Of a stretch of DNA of 64,000 nt, positions 41,362 to 50,755 are shown piece after piece. The notes below the pieces were generated by a model, which did no database searches, had not been told where the DNA came from, and saw only the letters and a list, made by a program, of their open reading frames with translations. Positions within the stretch are counted from its first letter, which is position 1, and every line of letters begins with the position of its first letter. A program made the position numbers and the translations under genes. Where the stretch lies: assembly GCF_029210365.1 (NCBI RefSeq), contig NZ_JARGES010000020.1, forward strand, positions 124,001 through 188,000. The letters run 5' to 3'. The DNA comes from Mesorhizobium sp. YIM 152430. GTDB lineage: Bacteria; Pseudomonadota; Alphaproteobacteria; Rhizobiales; Rhizobiaceae.

Positions 41362-42245
41362 ACGCGCTGACGGGTTCGATTGCGAGCTACAACTTCGCCT
41401 ATCTCGACGAGCAGACCAAGCGGATGATCCGCCGCGCGATCCTCAAGGCGATCGCCATTCCCGGCTATCAGGTGCCGTTCGCATCGAGGGAGATGCCGAT
41501 GCCCTATGGCTGGGGCACCGGCGGCGTCCAGGTTACGGCTTCCATCATCGGGCCGGACGATGTGCTGAAGGTCATCGACCAAGGCGCCGACGACACCACC
41601 AATGCCGTCTCCATCCGAGCCTTCTTCCAGAAAGTCGCAAACGTTGCCGTCACGACGAAGACGGATGACGCAAAGATCATCCAGACGCGCCACCGCATAC
41701 CCGAAAAGCCGCTGAAGGCGGGGCAGATATTGGTCTACCAAGTGCCGATTCCCGAGCCGCTGCGCTTTCTCGAGCCACGCGAGACCGAAACCCGCAAGAT
41801 GCACGCGCTCGAAGAATACGGACTGATGCACGTCAAGCTCTACGAGGACATCGCCACCCATGGCCGCATCGCCACCACCTATGCCTATCCGGTCAAGGTC
41901 GAGGGCCGCTATGTGATGGACCCGTCGCCGACGCCGAAATTCGACAATCCGAAGATGCACATGTCGCCCGCTCTCCAGCTTTTCGGCGCCGGCCGGGAAA
42001 AACGCATCTACGCCCTGCCCCCTTTCACACGGGTCGAAAGCCTCGACTTCGACGATCACCCCTTCGCGGTCCAGACCTTCGAAAAGCCCTGCGCGCTCTG
42101 CGGCGCACATGGCGTCTATCTCGACGAAGTCATCCTCGATGATAGCGGCGGCCACATGTTCGTCTGCTCGGACACCGACCATTGCGGGGGCCGGCAGGCT
42201 GACGGCCATCGCGGCGAAATGGCGGGAGTATCGATCCATGGATGA
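41358..42245 (+). CDS. phnJ: C-P lyase radical-SAM subunit PhnJ
   Basis: A 295-residue radical S-adenosylmethionine enzyme that breaks the carbon-phosphorus bond. The unusual C-terminal cysteine set is intact: Cys245, Cys248, Cys270 and Cys276, with the same spacing as Cys241/244/266/272 of the E. coli protein. The N-terminus (SYNFAYLDEQTKRMIRRAILKAIAIPGYQVPF as two blocks) is typical. It overlaps the start of phnK by eight bases. Confidence 0.97.
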   Translation: MNALTGSIASYNFAYLDEQTKRMIRRAILKAIAIPGYQVPFASREMPMPYGWGTGGVQVTASIIGPDDVLKVIDQGADDTTNAVSIRAFFQKVANVAVTTKTDDAKIIQTRHRIPEKPLKAGQILVYQVPIPEPLRFLEPRETETRKMHALEEYGLMHVKLYEDIATHGRIATTYAYPVKVEGRYVMDPSPTPKFDNPKMHMSPALQLFGAGREKRIYALPPFTRVESLDFDDHPFAVQTFEKPCALCGAHGVYLDEVILDDSGGHMFVCSDTDHCGGRQADGHRGEMAGVSIHG

Positions 42246-43011
42246 ACCTCTCCTCCATGTCTCCAACCTTTCCAAATCCTATGGCTCGCGCATCGGCTGC
42301 GAAGACGTCTCCTTCGAGCTCTGGCCCGGCGAGGTTCTCGCGGTCGTCGGCGAATCCGGCTCCGGCAAGACCACGCTGCTCAACGTCGTGTCGACCCGGC
42401 TCGAACCGACCGCCGGCAGCGTCTCCTACCGGATGCGCGACGGCGGGTGGCGCGACATCAATCGCATGAGCGAGGCCGAGCGCCGTTTCCTCATGCGCAC
42501 CGACTGGGGTTTCGTCCACCAGAATCCGGCCGAGGGGCTGCGCATGTCGGTTTCGGCCGGTGCCAATGTCGGCGAACGCCTGATGGCCATCGGCGACCGG
42601 CACTACGGCAACATCCGCGCATCGGCCATCGACTGGCTGGGCCGTGTCGAGATCGCCGGGGATCGCATCGACGACCAGCCCCGCGCCTTTTCCGGCGGAA
42701 TGCGTCAGCGATTGCAGATCGCGCGCAATCTCGTCACCCGTCCGCGGCTGATCTTCATGGACGAGCCGACCGGCGGCCTCGACGTTTCGGTTCAGGCGCG
42801 CCTCCTGGATCTGTTGCGCGGCCTCGTTGCCGATATGGGTCTTGCCGCGATCGTCGTCACCCACGACCTCGCCGTCGCGCGCCTCCTGTCGCATCGGATG
42901 ATGGTGATGAAGGATGGCCGCGTGATCGAGCACGGACTTACCGACCGCGTTCTCGACGACCCGCGCGCGCCCTACACCCAGCTTCTCGTCTCCTCGATTT
43001 TGCAGGTGTGA
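42238..43011 (+). CDS. phnK: C-P lyase ATPase subunit PhnK
   Basis: A 257-residue ABC-type ATPase that docks on the PhnGHIJ core instead of driving transport: Walker A GESGSGKTT, signature FSGGMRQR, Walker B LIFMDEPTGGLD. The ATG at 42238 has GGGAG upstream and lies inside the end of phnJ. An out-of-frame longer start at 42109 is not needed. Confidence 0.94.
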   Translation: MDEPLLHVSNLSKSYGSRIGCEDVSFELWPGEVLAVVGESGSGKTTLLNVVSTRLEPTAGSVSYRMRDGGWRDINRMSEAERRFLMRTDWGFVHQNPAEGLRMSVSAGANVGERLMAIGDRHYGNIRASAIDWLGRVEIAGDRIDDQPRAFSGGMRQRLQIARNLVTRPRLIFMDEPTGGLDVSVQARLLDLLRGLVADMGLAAIVVTHDLAVARLLSHRMMVMKDGRVIEHGLTDRVLDDPRAPYTQLLVSSILQV

Positions 43012-43015
43012 TCGC

Positions 43016-43723
43016 ATGAAATCCCACCCCCTAGCTGCCTCCGGCCTCGCCAAGTCCTTCACCATGCACCTGCGCGGCGGCATCCTGCTACCCGTCGTCG
43101 AGAATGCCTCCTTCACGCTCAAGGCCGGCGAATGCGCCGTCCTCGCCGGGCCGTCGGGTGTCGGCAAGAGTTCGATCCTGAAGATGCTCTACGGCAATTA
43201 CGCTGTCGACGCCGGCTCCATCCGCATCGCTCACCAGGGCGACATTGTCGACCTCGCCGACGCCACTCCGCGCCAAATCCTCGCCGTCCGGCGCGACACG
43301 CTCGGCTATGTCAGCCAGTTCCTGCGCGTCGTGCCGCGCGTCGCGGCGCTCGATGTCGTCGCCGAGCCGCTGACCGCGCGCGGCGCTTCGATCGGCGAAG
43401 CGCGCGAGAAGGCGGCAGGTCTGCTCGCCCGGCTCAATCTGCCCGAACGCCTCTGGCACCTGCCGCCCGCGACCTTTTCCGGCGGCGAGCAGCAGCGCGT
43501 CAACATCGCGCGCGGCTTCATCACCGACCATCCCGTGCTTCTTCTTGACGAGCCGACCGCCTCGCTCGACGCCGCGAACCGCGCGGTGGTCATCGATATG
43601 ATCGGCGAGAAGAAGCGCCGGGGCGCTGCGATGCTCGGTATCTTCCACGATACCGACGTGCGCGACTCCATCGCCGACCGGCTGATCGACGTGACGGCAT
43701 TCGCGCCGCGGCAGGCCGCGTGA
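43016..43723 (+). CDS. phnL: C-P lyase ATPase subunit PhnL
   Basis: A 235-residue ABC-type ATPase: Walker A GPSGVGKSS, the family-specific YVSQFLRVVPRV, signature FSGGEQQR, Walker B LLLDEPTASLD. It is required with PhnK for C-P lyase function in vivo. It starts four bases after phnK and its stop shares a base with the acyltransferase start (TGATG). Confidence 0.95.
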   Translation: MKSHPLAASGLAKSFTMHLRGGILLPVVENASFTLKAGECAVLAGPSGVGKSSILKMLYGNYAVDAGSIRIAHQGDIVDLADATPRQILAVRRDTLGYVSQFLRVVPRVAALDVVAEPLTARGASIGEAREKAAGLLARLNLPERLWHLPPATFSGGEQQRVNIARGFITDHPVLLLDEPTASLDAANRAVVIDMIGEKKRRGAAMLGIFHDTDVRDSIADRLIDVTAFAPRQAA

Positions 43724-44337
43724 TGGCGCGGCTTCCCGAAACCGGCTTCGTTCACGCAACCGCCGAGATTCGCAACTCGACGCTCGGCCGCTACACCGAA
43801 GTGCGTGAGCGCACGCGCATCGTTGATTCCACGCTTGGCGACTATTCCTACATTGTCGAGGACGGGCAGGTCTGGTGCACCGAGATCGGTAAGTTCTCCA
43901 ACATCGCCGCCGCCTGCCGCATCAACGCCCCGAACCATCCTGTAGCGCGCGCCTCGCTCCACCATTTCACCTATCGGGCGGGAAATTACTGGACCGATGT
44001 CGAGGACGACGAAACCTTCTTCGACTGGCGCCGTGCAGCGAAGGTCACGATCGGTCACGATACCTGGCTCGGCCATGGCTCGATCATCCTGCCCGGCGTC
44101 ACGATCGGCACCGGCGCCGTTGTTGGCGCGGGCGCGGTCGTGACAAAGGACGTTTCGTCCTTCGCCATCGTTGCCGGCGTGCCCGCGCGCCCGATCCGTT
44201 CGCGCTTCGACGAGGCGACCGCCGAACGGCTTCTGGCCCTTGCTTGGTGGGACTGGGACCATACGCGTCTGCGCGCCGCGCTCGACGATTTCCGCAAGCT
44301 GCCCATAGCTGCATTTCTCGAAAAGCACGAAGCCTGA
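43723..44337 (+). CDS. Left-handed beta-helix acyltransferase in the phn operon
   Basis: A 204-residue hexapeptide-repeat protein (xenobiotic/chloramphenicol acetyltransferase-like). Hexapeptide rungs run about residues 12-55 and 108-150 (IGHDTWLGHGSIILPGVTIG), with a loop holding the presumed catalytic His (NAPNHPVARASLHHF). Such genes recur in phn operons of rhizobia, and here the gene is coupled to phnL. By context it may N-acetylate aminoalkylphosphonates or a reaction intermediate, a role played by the unrelated PhnO in E. coli; that is inference. Confidence 0.85.
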   Translation: MARLPETGFVHATAEIRNSTLGRYTEVRERTRIVDSTLGDYSYIVEDGQVWCTEIGKFSNIAAACRINAPNHPVARASLHHFTYRAGNYWTDVEDDETFFDWRRAAKVTIGHDTWLGHGSIILPGVTIGTGAVVGAGAVVTKDVSSFAIVAGVPARPIRSRFDEATAERLLALAWWDWDHTRLRAALDDFRKLPIAAFLEKHEA

Positions 44338-44430
44338 GCGTTCGGTGGAGCGGCGATGAAAGGCGCTCACCTGGCACCTTTTCGTGCATTCGGCCAAACT
44401 CCATGCAGGCCGATCCCGTATCACCGTGAA

Positions 44431-44448
44431 TCGTCATCGAACCGTCAG
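44431..44448 (+). promoter_or_regulatory. Pho-box-like site upstream of phnD
   Basis: TCGTCAT-CGAA-CCGTCAG has 7-4-7 spacing and shares TCGTCAT-CG with the site before phnG. It lies in the 221-base gap between the acyltransferase gene and phnD and marks a second phosphate-controlled promoter. The rest of the gap shows no gene or strong hairpin. Confidence 0.6.
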
Positions 44449-44558
44449 AAAAGCGTAATCGCCTTGTAGTGTTGGCTGACTAAACCTCCCTCGACAGGCC
44501 GGGGGACGCCCCGGGCCGGTCCCGAATTCACCGGAAACCTCAGCTTGGGAGCTTTGGC

Positions 44559-45488
44559 ATGTTCGCTCTTTTGACCCGCACCACCTGTGCCGCGGCAATC
44601 GCCGCCGCCGCATTGTCCACCCCCGTCCTTGCGCAGGACTGGAAAGCCGATCTGCCGGCCTTCCGCGTTGGCCTTCTCGGCGGCGAAAACGAAGCCGACC
44701 GCCTGCGCAAGAACGATTGCATGGTCGAGCAACTGGGCGAACTGCTCGGCGTGCCAGTCGAGCTGTATCCCGCCTCCGACTATGCCGGCGTCATGCAGGG
44801 TCTCGTATCGGGGCAGCTCGATGCGGCCCAGCTCGGCGCCTCGGCCTATGCAGGCATCTACCTGCAGGACCCCGAAGCCGTCGAACCCATCTTCGTCGCC
44901 CTCGAGGCCGACGGGTCGGACGGCTATTATGCGATGATGTACGCCAAATCCGACTCCGGTATCGAGAATATCGAGCAGATGGAAGGCAAGTCGCTCGCCT
45001 TTGCCGATCCAAACTCGACGTCGGGCTATCTCGTGCCCAAGGCCGAGCTGGAAGCAGCCGAAATCGACATTGAAGAGTACTTCTCCTCGACCGGCTTCGG
45101 CGGCGGTCACGAACAGGCCGTCGTCGCCGTCCTTAACGGCCAGTACGACGCCGGCGTAACATGGACGTCGGGTGTCGGTGAAGCGGCGGACGGCTTCTCG
45201 CGCGGCGCATTGCGCTCGATGGTGGACAAGAACCTTCTCGACATGTCCGATCTCAGCATCATCTGGCAGTCGAACCTGATCCCGAACGGCCCGTGGGTAG
45301 TGCGCAAGGCGCTCGCCGACGAGCCCAAGCAGATCGCCATCGACTGGATGGAAGCGCTCCACGAGACCGACCGCCAGTGCTACATCGACGTCTCGCAGGG
45401 CGAAGGCCAGGGCTTCAAGCGCGTCGATCATTCCTTCTTTGAGGGCGTTGTCGCCATGCGTCAACGCGAGCTCGAAGGCTCCCGTTAA
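44559..45488 (+). CDS. phnD: Phosphonate ABC importer binding protein PhnD
   Basis: A 309-residue periplasmic protein with a Sec signal ending about TPVLAQ. Family landmarks: [80 protein letters not shown]. It captures phosphonates for PhnC and the two PhnE permeases. A 14-bp hairpin follows its stop. It heads the transport half of the phn cluster behind its own Pho-box-like site. Confidence 0.95.
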   Translation: MFALLTRTTCAAAIAAAALSTPVLAQDWKADLPAFRVGLLGGENEADRLRKNDCMVEQLGELLGVPVELYPASDYAGVMQGLVSGQLDAAQLGASAYAGIYLQDPEAVEPIFVALEADGSDGYYAMMYAKSDSGIENIEQMEGKSLAFADPNSTSGYLVPKAELEAAEIDIEEYFSSTGFGGGHEQAVVAVLNGQYDAGVTWTSGVGEAADGFSRGALRSMVDKNLLDMSDLSIIWQSNLIPNGPWVVRKALADEPKQIAIDWMEALHETDRQCYIDVSQGEGQGFKRVDHSFFEGVVAMRQRELEGSR

Positions 45489-45505
45489 TCCTCCCAAAGG
45501 ATAGT

Positions 45506-45537
45506 AGCAGGTCCGCATCGCAAGATGCGGGCCTGCT
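45506..45537. promoter_or_regulatory. Intercistronic hairpin between phnD and phnC
   Basis: A 14-bp stem (AGCAGGTCCGCATC with GATGCGGGCCTGCT, one T-G wobble) closes on the tetraloop GCAA, a stable GNRA loop. It starts 17 bases after the phnD stop. It probably stabilises the phnD message, or partly ends transcription, giving more binding protein than ATPase and permeases. Confidence 0.7.
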
Positions 45538-45577
45538 TCGCTTCAAACACGGCCCAGCCGACCGGCAGGAGAGACCC

Positions 45578-46432
45578 ATGCTGAAAATCGACAATCTCAC
45601 CAAGTCTTTCAAGGACAGCAAGGCCGTGGACGGCATTTCCCTATCCATCCCCGACGGCCAAATGGTCGGCATCATCGGTCGCTCGGGCGCTGGCAAGTCC
45701 ACGCTTTTGCGCATGATCAACCGTCTTGCCGAGCCGAGCAAGGGTCGGATCGATTTCGCCGGGCAGGACGTGACGGCACTCAGGGGCCGGGAGCTTCTGC
45801 AATGGCGCGCGACCTGCGCGATGGTGTTCCAGCAGTTCAATCTCGTCGGCCGTCTTGACGTGATCACCAATGTCCTGACCGGACGGCTTTACTATCACGG
45901 TCTGGTCGCCAGCCTGCTCCAGCATTTCACCGCCGCCGAGCGCGCCTTCGCCATCCGCGCGCTCGACCGCCTCGGCATGGCCCACACCGCGCTCCAGCAG
46001 GCCGACACCCTGTCCGGCGGCCAGATGCAGCGCGTGGCTATCGCCCGCGCCCTTGTGCAGGAGCCGAAGATCGTCCTCGCAGACGAGCCCATCGCTTCGC
46101 TCGACCCGCTCAACGCCAAGGTGGTGATGGACGCGCTGCGCACCATCAATCGCGAGGACGGCATCACCGTCATCTGCAACCTCCATACCCTCGACACAGC
46201 CCGCAACTATTGCGACCGCATCATCGGCTTGGCGGAAGGCAAAGTTGTCTTCGACGGCAATCCGGGCCAGCTCACCCAGCGCATGGCGCGCGAGATTTAT
46301 GGTGCGGAGGCCGAGGAAGCGTTCCAGGAAGGCATGACGTCGACGGCATTGGGCGGCGAGCCGGCCAAGCCGCGCCTGTCGGAAGCCGACCTGAAGAACA
46401 CGCAGGCCGACGCCCGCGCGATGGCGGGGTGA
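45578..46432 (+). CDS. phnC: Phosphonate ABC importer ATPase PhnC
   Basis: A 284-residue ATPase: Walker [11 protein letters not shown]-loop [18 protein letters not shown] (typical of PhnC), signature LSGGQMQR, Walker [13 protein letters not shown]. It powers phosphonate uptake. CDS start has CAGGAGAG upstream. About 35 extra residues at the C-terminus (from [10 protein letters not shown]) are not part of the ATPase core. Confidence 0.95.
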   Translation: MLKIDNLTKSFKDSKAVDGISLSIPDGQMVGIIGRSGAGKSTLLRMINRLAEPSKGRIDFAGQDVTALRGRELLQWRATCAMVFQQFNLVGRLDVITNVLTGRLYYHGLVASLLQHFTAAERAFAIRALDRLGMAHTALQQADTLSGGQMQRVAIARALVQEPKIVLADEPIASLDPLNAKVVMDALRTINREDGITVICNLHTLDTARNYCDRIIGLAEGKVVFDGNPGQLTQRMAREIYGAEAEEAFQEGMTSTALGGEPAKPRLSEADLKNTQADARAMAG

Positions 46433-46436
46433 TCCG

Positions 46437-47357
46437 ATGACCGACGCTGCAATGTCCCGTATCGGCGAAGACGCCGTCTCCACCTTCGAGCGCCACCGCG
46501 CCGACCTCGTCCGCCAGCGTCGCACGATGAATCTCGTCTTCATCGCCGGTTTCGTCGCAGTGCTTGCGGCGTCGATCTACATTTCGCGCTTCTACCCGGA
46601 ACGCCTCGCCTCCGGCCTGCCGCGCATCTTCGATTATTTCGGCACCGTCATGCCGAATCTCGAGCTCGACAAGCTCTTTCTGCCGCGCGGCGACAACGGT
46701 CGTGCGGTTCCCGGATCGATCACCTACTGGTACTCGGACTTCTGGCTTTACGCCCGCCTGATTGGTGAGACGATCCTGATGGCGCTGACGGCGACGATCA
46801 TCGGCGCGGCGGCGGCTCTCGTCCTGAGCTTCCCCGCAGCGCGCAATCTTGCACCCACGCGCACATTCTTCTGGGCGGCACGACGTTTGCTCGAAATCTG
46901 TCGCGGCATCCCCGAAATTCTCATCGCGCTGATCCTCGTTTTCGCGGTCGGCGTCGGCCCGCTCGCAGGCGTCATCGCCATCGCGGTTCACACGGCCGGC
47001 GCGCTCGGCAAGCTGTTCGCCGAAGTCAACGAGAACGCCTCGATGCGCCCCGTCGAGGGCATTCGCGGCGTCGGCGGCAACTGGTTCGAGGAGATGCGCT
47101 TCGGCGTCCTGCCGCAGGTTTTGCCGAACTTCATCTCCTACACATTGCTGCGTTTCGAGATCAATGTCCGCGCCTCCTCCATCGTCGGCTTCGTCGGCGC
47201 CGGCGGCATCGGCTCCGAGCTCAATCGCGTCATCAGCCTTTATTCGGACGACCGCGTCGTCGCAGTCCTGCTGCTCGTCGTCCTGACCGTGACGCTGATC
47301 GACCTCCTGTCTGAGCGCCTTCGCACCCACTTCATCGGCAAGGAGAACCTCGCATGA
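46437..47357 (+). CDS. phnE: Phosphonate ABC importer permease PhnE, first copy
   Basis: A 306-residue permease with the BPD_transp_1 fold. The EAA-type loop is VEGIRGVGGNWFEEMRFGVLPQV and the membrane-entry segment is ISRFYPERLASGLP, typical of PhnE. The start is four bases after phnC, and the stop overlaps the second phnE (ATGA). Two PhnE proteins form a heterodimeric channel in many rhizobia. Confidence 0.94.
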   Translation: MTDAAMSRIGEDAVSTFERHRADLVRQRRTMNLVFIAGFVAVLAASIYISRFYPERLASGLPRIFDYFGTVMPNLELDKLFLPRGDNGRAVPGSITYWYSDFWLYARLIGETILMALTATIIGAAAALVLSFPAARNLAPTRTFFWAARRLLEICRGIPEILIALILVFAVGVGPLAGVIAIAVHTAGALGKLFAEVNENASMRPVEGIRGVGGNWFEEMRFGVLPQVLPNFISYTLLRFEINVRASSIVGFVGAGGIGSELNRVISLYSDDRVVAVLLLVVLTVTLIDLLSERLRTHFIGKENLA

Positions 47358-48211
47358 GCGCCGCCACGCTGTCCGCCCTCGACACGCACATGGTCGCCGA
47401 CGCGCGCGCGGCGCATCCCGGCGCGTTCGGCTCGCCTGCGCGGCGCGCGATCGGTTGGGCCATCGCCGCCGCGGTGCTTGCCTATGTCGCAGGCTCGCTC
47501 TGGTATTTCGAGATCTGGAAACTTGCCTACGCATCCGACCGCGCGATCCGCCTGATCGCAGCGCTTTTCGTCTGGAAGGACATGGCAACCTGGCAATTCG
47601 CCAACATCTATATCGGCATCGCGCAGACGCTTGCCATGGCGTTTCTCGGCACGCTTCTCGGCTCGATCGCCGCGCTCGGCATCGGCTTTCTGGCCGCCCG
47701 AAACACAATGCCGGTCACTGTCTTCCGCCAGATCGTGCGCCGCTTCCTGGATATCCTGCGCGGCGTCGACCAACTCGTCTGGGGCCTCGTCTTCGTGCGC
47801 GCCGTCGGTCTCGGCCCACTCGCCGGCGTCCTCGCCATCTTCGTCTCCGACATGGGCACCTTGTCGAAGCTTTATTCCGAAGCGATCGAGAACATCGACC
47901 GCAAACAGGTCGAAGGCATACGCGCCACCGGCGCCTCGCCGCTGAAGGTGGTGCGCTACGGTTACCTGCCGCAGGTGCTGCCGGTCTTCATCTCGCAGTC
48001 GCTCTATTTCTTCGAATCCTCGACCCGCAGCGCGACCGTACTCGGCATCGTCGGCGCGGGCGGCATCGGCATGATCATCATCGAGCGCTTCCGCGCCAAC
48101 CTGTTCGACCAGGTTGCCTTCGTGGTTCTCAACGTGCTCGTCTGCATCTTCGTCATCGACTGGCTGTCGCGAAAGATCCGCGAGCGCTTCATTGGCGAAA
48201 CCGCGCATTGA
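47354..48211 (+). CDS. phnE: Phosphonate ABC importer permease PhnE, second copy
   Basis: A 285-residue paralogue of the preceding permease, with loop VEGIRATGASPLKVVRYGYLPQV and the conserved RGVDQLVWGLVFVRAVGLGPLAGVLAI region (as RRFLDILRGVDQ then VWGLVFV). It pairs with the first copy in the membrane. It ends the transport operon; a 69-base gap with one CTGTCAT half-site (48235-48241) follows. Confidence 0.94.
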   Translation: MSAATLSALDTHMVADARAAHPGAFGSPARRAIGWAIAAAVLAYVAGSLWYFEIWKLAYASDRAIRLIAALFVWKDMATWQFANIYIGIAQTLAMAFLGTLLGSIAALGIGFLAARNTMPVTVFRQIVRRFLDILRGVDQLVWGLVFVRAVGLGPLAGVLAIFVSDMGTLSKLYSEAIENIDRKQVEGIRATGASPLKVVRYGYLPQVLPVFISQSLYFFESSTRSATVLGIVGAGGIGMIIIERFRANLFDQVAFVVLNVLVCIFVIDWLSRKIRERFIGETAH

Positions 48212-48280
48212 GTTGCCACGATTGCTTCGCGGAACTGTCATGCGAATCGGCTAGGGCGATCCACTTTCAGGAGTTCGAGG

Positions 48281-48970
48281 ATGCGCTACGCGATCTATTT
48301 CACACCCGGCGAGGCCGATCCGCTGACGCGCGCTGCCGAACGGTGGATCGGCCGCAGCGCATTTTCCGACGCGGTGCCAGCGCCGCTCGACGCCGACCTC
48401 GCCTTCCACACCGCCTCCGCGCGCCGCTACGGTTTCCATGCGACGCTGAAGGCCCCCTTCTACCTGGCTGAAGACCGCAGCGAAGCCGAAGTCGTCGATG
48501 CTTTCGACCGCTGGACTGCCATTCGCGAACCCTTCATCGGCCCGCGCCTCGTCATTGGCCAGATCGACGGCTTCTTCGCCCTCGTGCCGGAAACGCGGAG
48601 CGCCGATCTCGACGCCCTTGCCCGCGACCTGACCGTCGATTTCGACATCTTCCGCGCGCCGGCGAGCGAAGCCGAGATCGCGCGCCGCAACCCCGAGCGC
48701 CTGACCACCCGCCAGGTCCGCCATCTGCATGAATGGGGCTACCCCTATGTGATGGAAGATTTCCGCTTCCACATGACGCTGACCGGACGTGTCGCCGGCG
48801 AGGAAGCCGCGCAGCTTCGCCGGCGTCTCGAAGGCCATTTCGGCGCGCTCCTGGATGCTCCCGTCGCCTTCGCCTCGCTTGCGCTCTTCGTCGAGCCCGA
48901 GCCCGGCGCGCCCTTCACCGTCCGGGCGTTTCGCCCGCTCGGCCATGAACTTGCACGAAAGACCGCCTGA
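48281..48970 (+). CDS. DUF1045 protein, 2H-phosphoesterase-like, phosphonate-associated
   Basis: A 229-residue protein with the two HxT/S motifs of the 2H phosphoesterase superfamily: FHATLKAP (about residue 48) and FHMTLTG (about residue 163). DUF1045 genes are found almost only with phn genes. A phosphodiesterase acting on cyclic ribose phosphates, such as the C-P lyase product, fits the fold and context. The start has AGGAG upstream; phnM follows after one base. Confidence 0.85.
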   Translation: MRYAIYFTPGEADPLTRAAERWIGRSAFSDAVPAPLDADLAFHTASARRYGFHATLKAPFYLAEDRSEAEVVDAFDRWTAIREPFIGPRLVIGQIDGFFALVPETRSADLDALARDLTVDFDIFRAPASEAEIARRNPERLTTRQVRHLHEWGYPYVMEDFRFHMTLTGRVAGEEAAQLRRRLEGHFGALLDAPVAFASLALFVEPEPGAPFTVRAFRPLGHELARKTA

Positions 48971-48971
48971 C

Positions 48972-50111
48972 ATGCCGACCGAAACCATCTTTTCCAATGC
49001 CCGCATCGTCCTTGCCGACCGCATCGTCGAAGGCTCGGTGCGCATCGTCGACGGACGCATCTCCGACATCGATGCCGGCGCCAGCGGGGTCGGCGAGGAT
49101 TTCGGCGGCGACTATCTCCTGCCCGGCCTTGTCGAACTCCACACCGATCACCTCGAAGGCCATTTCGCGCCGCGCCCCGGCGTGCGCTGGAATGCCGTCG
49201 CGGCCGTCCAGGCGCACGACGCGCAGATCGCGACCTCCGGCATCACAACCGTCTTCGATTGCCTGCGCATGGGGTCCGACGAGGATGGCGGCTTTACGCC
49301 CGGCGAGATGCGGCTTCTGGCGGACGCGATCGAGACGGCGCAGGTCGAGAGTCGCCTGCGCGCCGACCATTTCCTGCATCTGCGCTGCGAGGTGTCCTCA
49401 CCCGACGTCCTTGCCGCGTTCGACGGCTTCCGCGCCGATCCGCGCGTGCGCCTCGCCTCGCTGATGGACCACGCGCCCGGCCAGCGCCAGTTCCAGACGA
49501 TGGGGCAGTATACGCTCTACTACAAGACCAAGCGGGGCCTTACCGACGACCAGTTCGAGCGTTTCGTGGCGCAAAGGCAGGAGCAGTCCGCGCGCTATTC
49601 CGCGCCACATCGCCGCGCCATCGGCGAGCATTGCCGCACGGCCGGCGTCACGCTCGCCAGCCATGACGACGCGACGCTCGCCCATGTCGACGAGGCGGTC
49701 GAGGACGGCGTGCGGCTGGCCGAGTTCCCGACTTCCCTCGAGGCCGCCCGTGCGTCGCACGACGCCGGCATGAGCGTCCTGATGGGCGCGCCCAACGTCG
49801 TTCGCGGCGGCTCGCATTCGGGCAACATCGCCGCGCGCGATCTCGCTGAGGCCGGCATCCTCGACGTCCTCTCGTCCGACTATATCCCGTCCAGCCTCTT
49901 GCAGGCGGCATTCCGGCTTGCCGAAGACATTGAGAAGATTTCACTGCCTGAGGCCGTAGCGTTGGTTTCCGCCACGCCTGCCCGCACCGTCGGCATGGAG
50001 GACCGGGGCCAGATCGAGGCCGGCCGCCGCGCCGACCTGATCCGCGTCGACAACATGGCCGGCCTGCCCATCGTCCGCTCCGTCTGGCGTGAGGGCAGGC
50101 GCGTCGCATGA
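48972..50111 (+). CDS. phnM: RPnTP pyrophosphatase PhnM (amidohydrolase family)
   Basis: A 379-residue metal-dependent hydrolase that removes pyrophosphate from ribose-phosphonate triphosphate before C-P cleavage. Metal motif LHTDHLEGHF at about residues 56-65, further ligands in LASLMDHAPGQRQF, LASHDDATLAHV and LSSDYIPSSLLQ. It starts one base after the DUF1045 stop and overlaps phnN (ATGA). Confidence 0.95.
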   Translation: MPTETIFSNARIVLADRIVEGSVRIVDGRISDIDAGASGVGEDFGGDYLLPGLVELHTDHLEGHFAPRPGVRWNAVAAVQAHDAQIATSGITTVFDCLRMGSDEDGGFTPGEMRLLADAIETAQVESRLRADHFLHLRCEVSSPDVLAAFDGFRADPRVRLASLMDHAPGQRQFQTMGQYTLYYKTKRGLTDDQFERFVAQRQEQSARYSAPHRRAIGEHCRTAGVTLASHDDATLAHVDEAVEDGVRLAEFPTSLEAARASHDAGMSVLMGAPNVVRGGSHSGNIAARDLAEAGILDVLSSDYIPSSLLQAAFRLAEDIEKISLPEAVALVSATPARTVGMEDRGQIEAGRRADLIRVDNMAGLPIVRSVWREGRRVA

Positions 50112-50677
50112 CGGCTGGATTTCCGATCGAAAGCGGCGCCTTCATCGCCGTCGTCGGACCCAGCGGCGCCGGCAAGGATTCCGTCATGCGCTTTGCCCGC
50201 GAGACGTTGGCGGCCGATCCGCGCGTCCATTTCGTCCGCCGCGTCATCACCCGCCCGCACGACAAGACCGGCGAGGATCACCTACCGGTCGACGAAGCGA
50301 AATTCCAGACGATGCGCGACAATGGATGCTTCGCCCTCGACTGGCAGGCGCATGGCAAGCGCTACGGCATCCCGGTCGAGGTCGACGCGATCGTCGCTGG
50401 CGGTCAGGTCGTCGTCGCCAATCTGTCGCGCACCGTCCTCTGCGATTTGCCTGCCCGCTACCGCCGCCCGCTCGTCGTCGAGATCAGCGCCGCGCCGGAG
50501 ATCCTGGCAAACCGCATCGCCGCGCGCGGACGCGAACCGGAGGCAGAGATCGCATTGCGTCTCAGCCGCAGGCTTGCCGTCGAAACATTCCCCGGCACGA
50601 TCGTCATCGACAATGGCGGCCCGATCGAAGTGGCCGGACGTGCCTTCGCCGACCTGATCCGCCGCCAACTGTCTTGA
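50108..50677 (+). CDS. phnN: Ribose 1,5-bisphosphate phosphokinase PhnN
   Basis: A 189-residue guanylate-kinase-like enzyme that makes PRPP from ribose 1,5-bisphosphate, recycling the C-P lyase sugar. Walker A is GPSGAGKDS; RRVITRPHD and EDHLPVDEAKFQTMRDNG follow the usual order. It overlaps phnM and is the last phn gene. Confidence 0.95.
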   Translation: MTAGFPIESGAFIAVVGPSGAGKDSVMRFARETLAADPRVHFVRRVITRPHDKTGEDHLPVDEAKFQTMRDNGCFALDWQAHGKRYGIPVEVDAIVAGGQVVVANLSRTVLCDLPARYRRPLVVEISAAPEILANRIAARGREPEAEIALRLSRRLAVETFPGTIVIDNGGPIEVAGRAFADLIRRQLS

Positions 50678-50755
50678 CTTATGCAGCGGCGACGATCAGG
50701 GCGCCCTCGTCCGGCCGCGTTATGCCGGAAGGCCCGTTTCGAATGTGACAGCCGG

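Noticed and set aside
48235-48241. A third Pho box before the DUF1045 gene
   Set aside because: Only one CTGTCAT half is present; the bases at 7-4-7 spacing on either side do not match.
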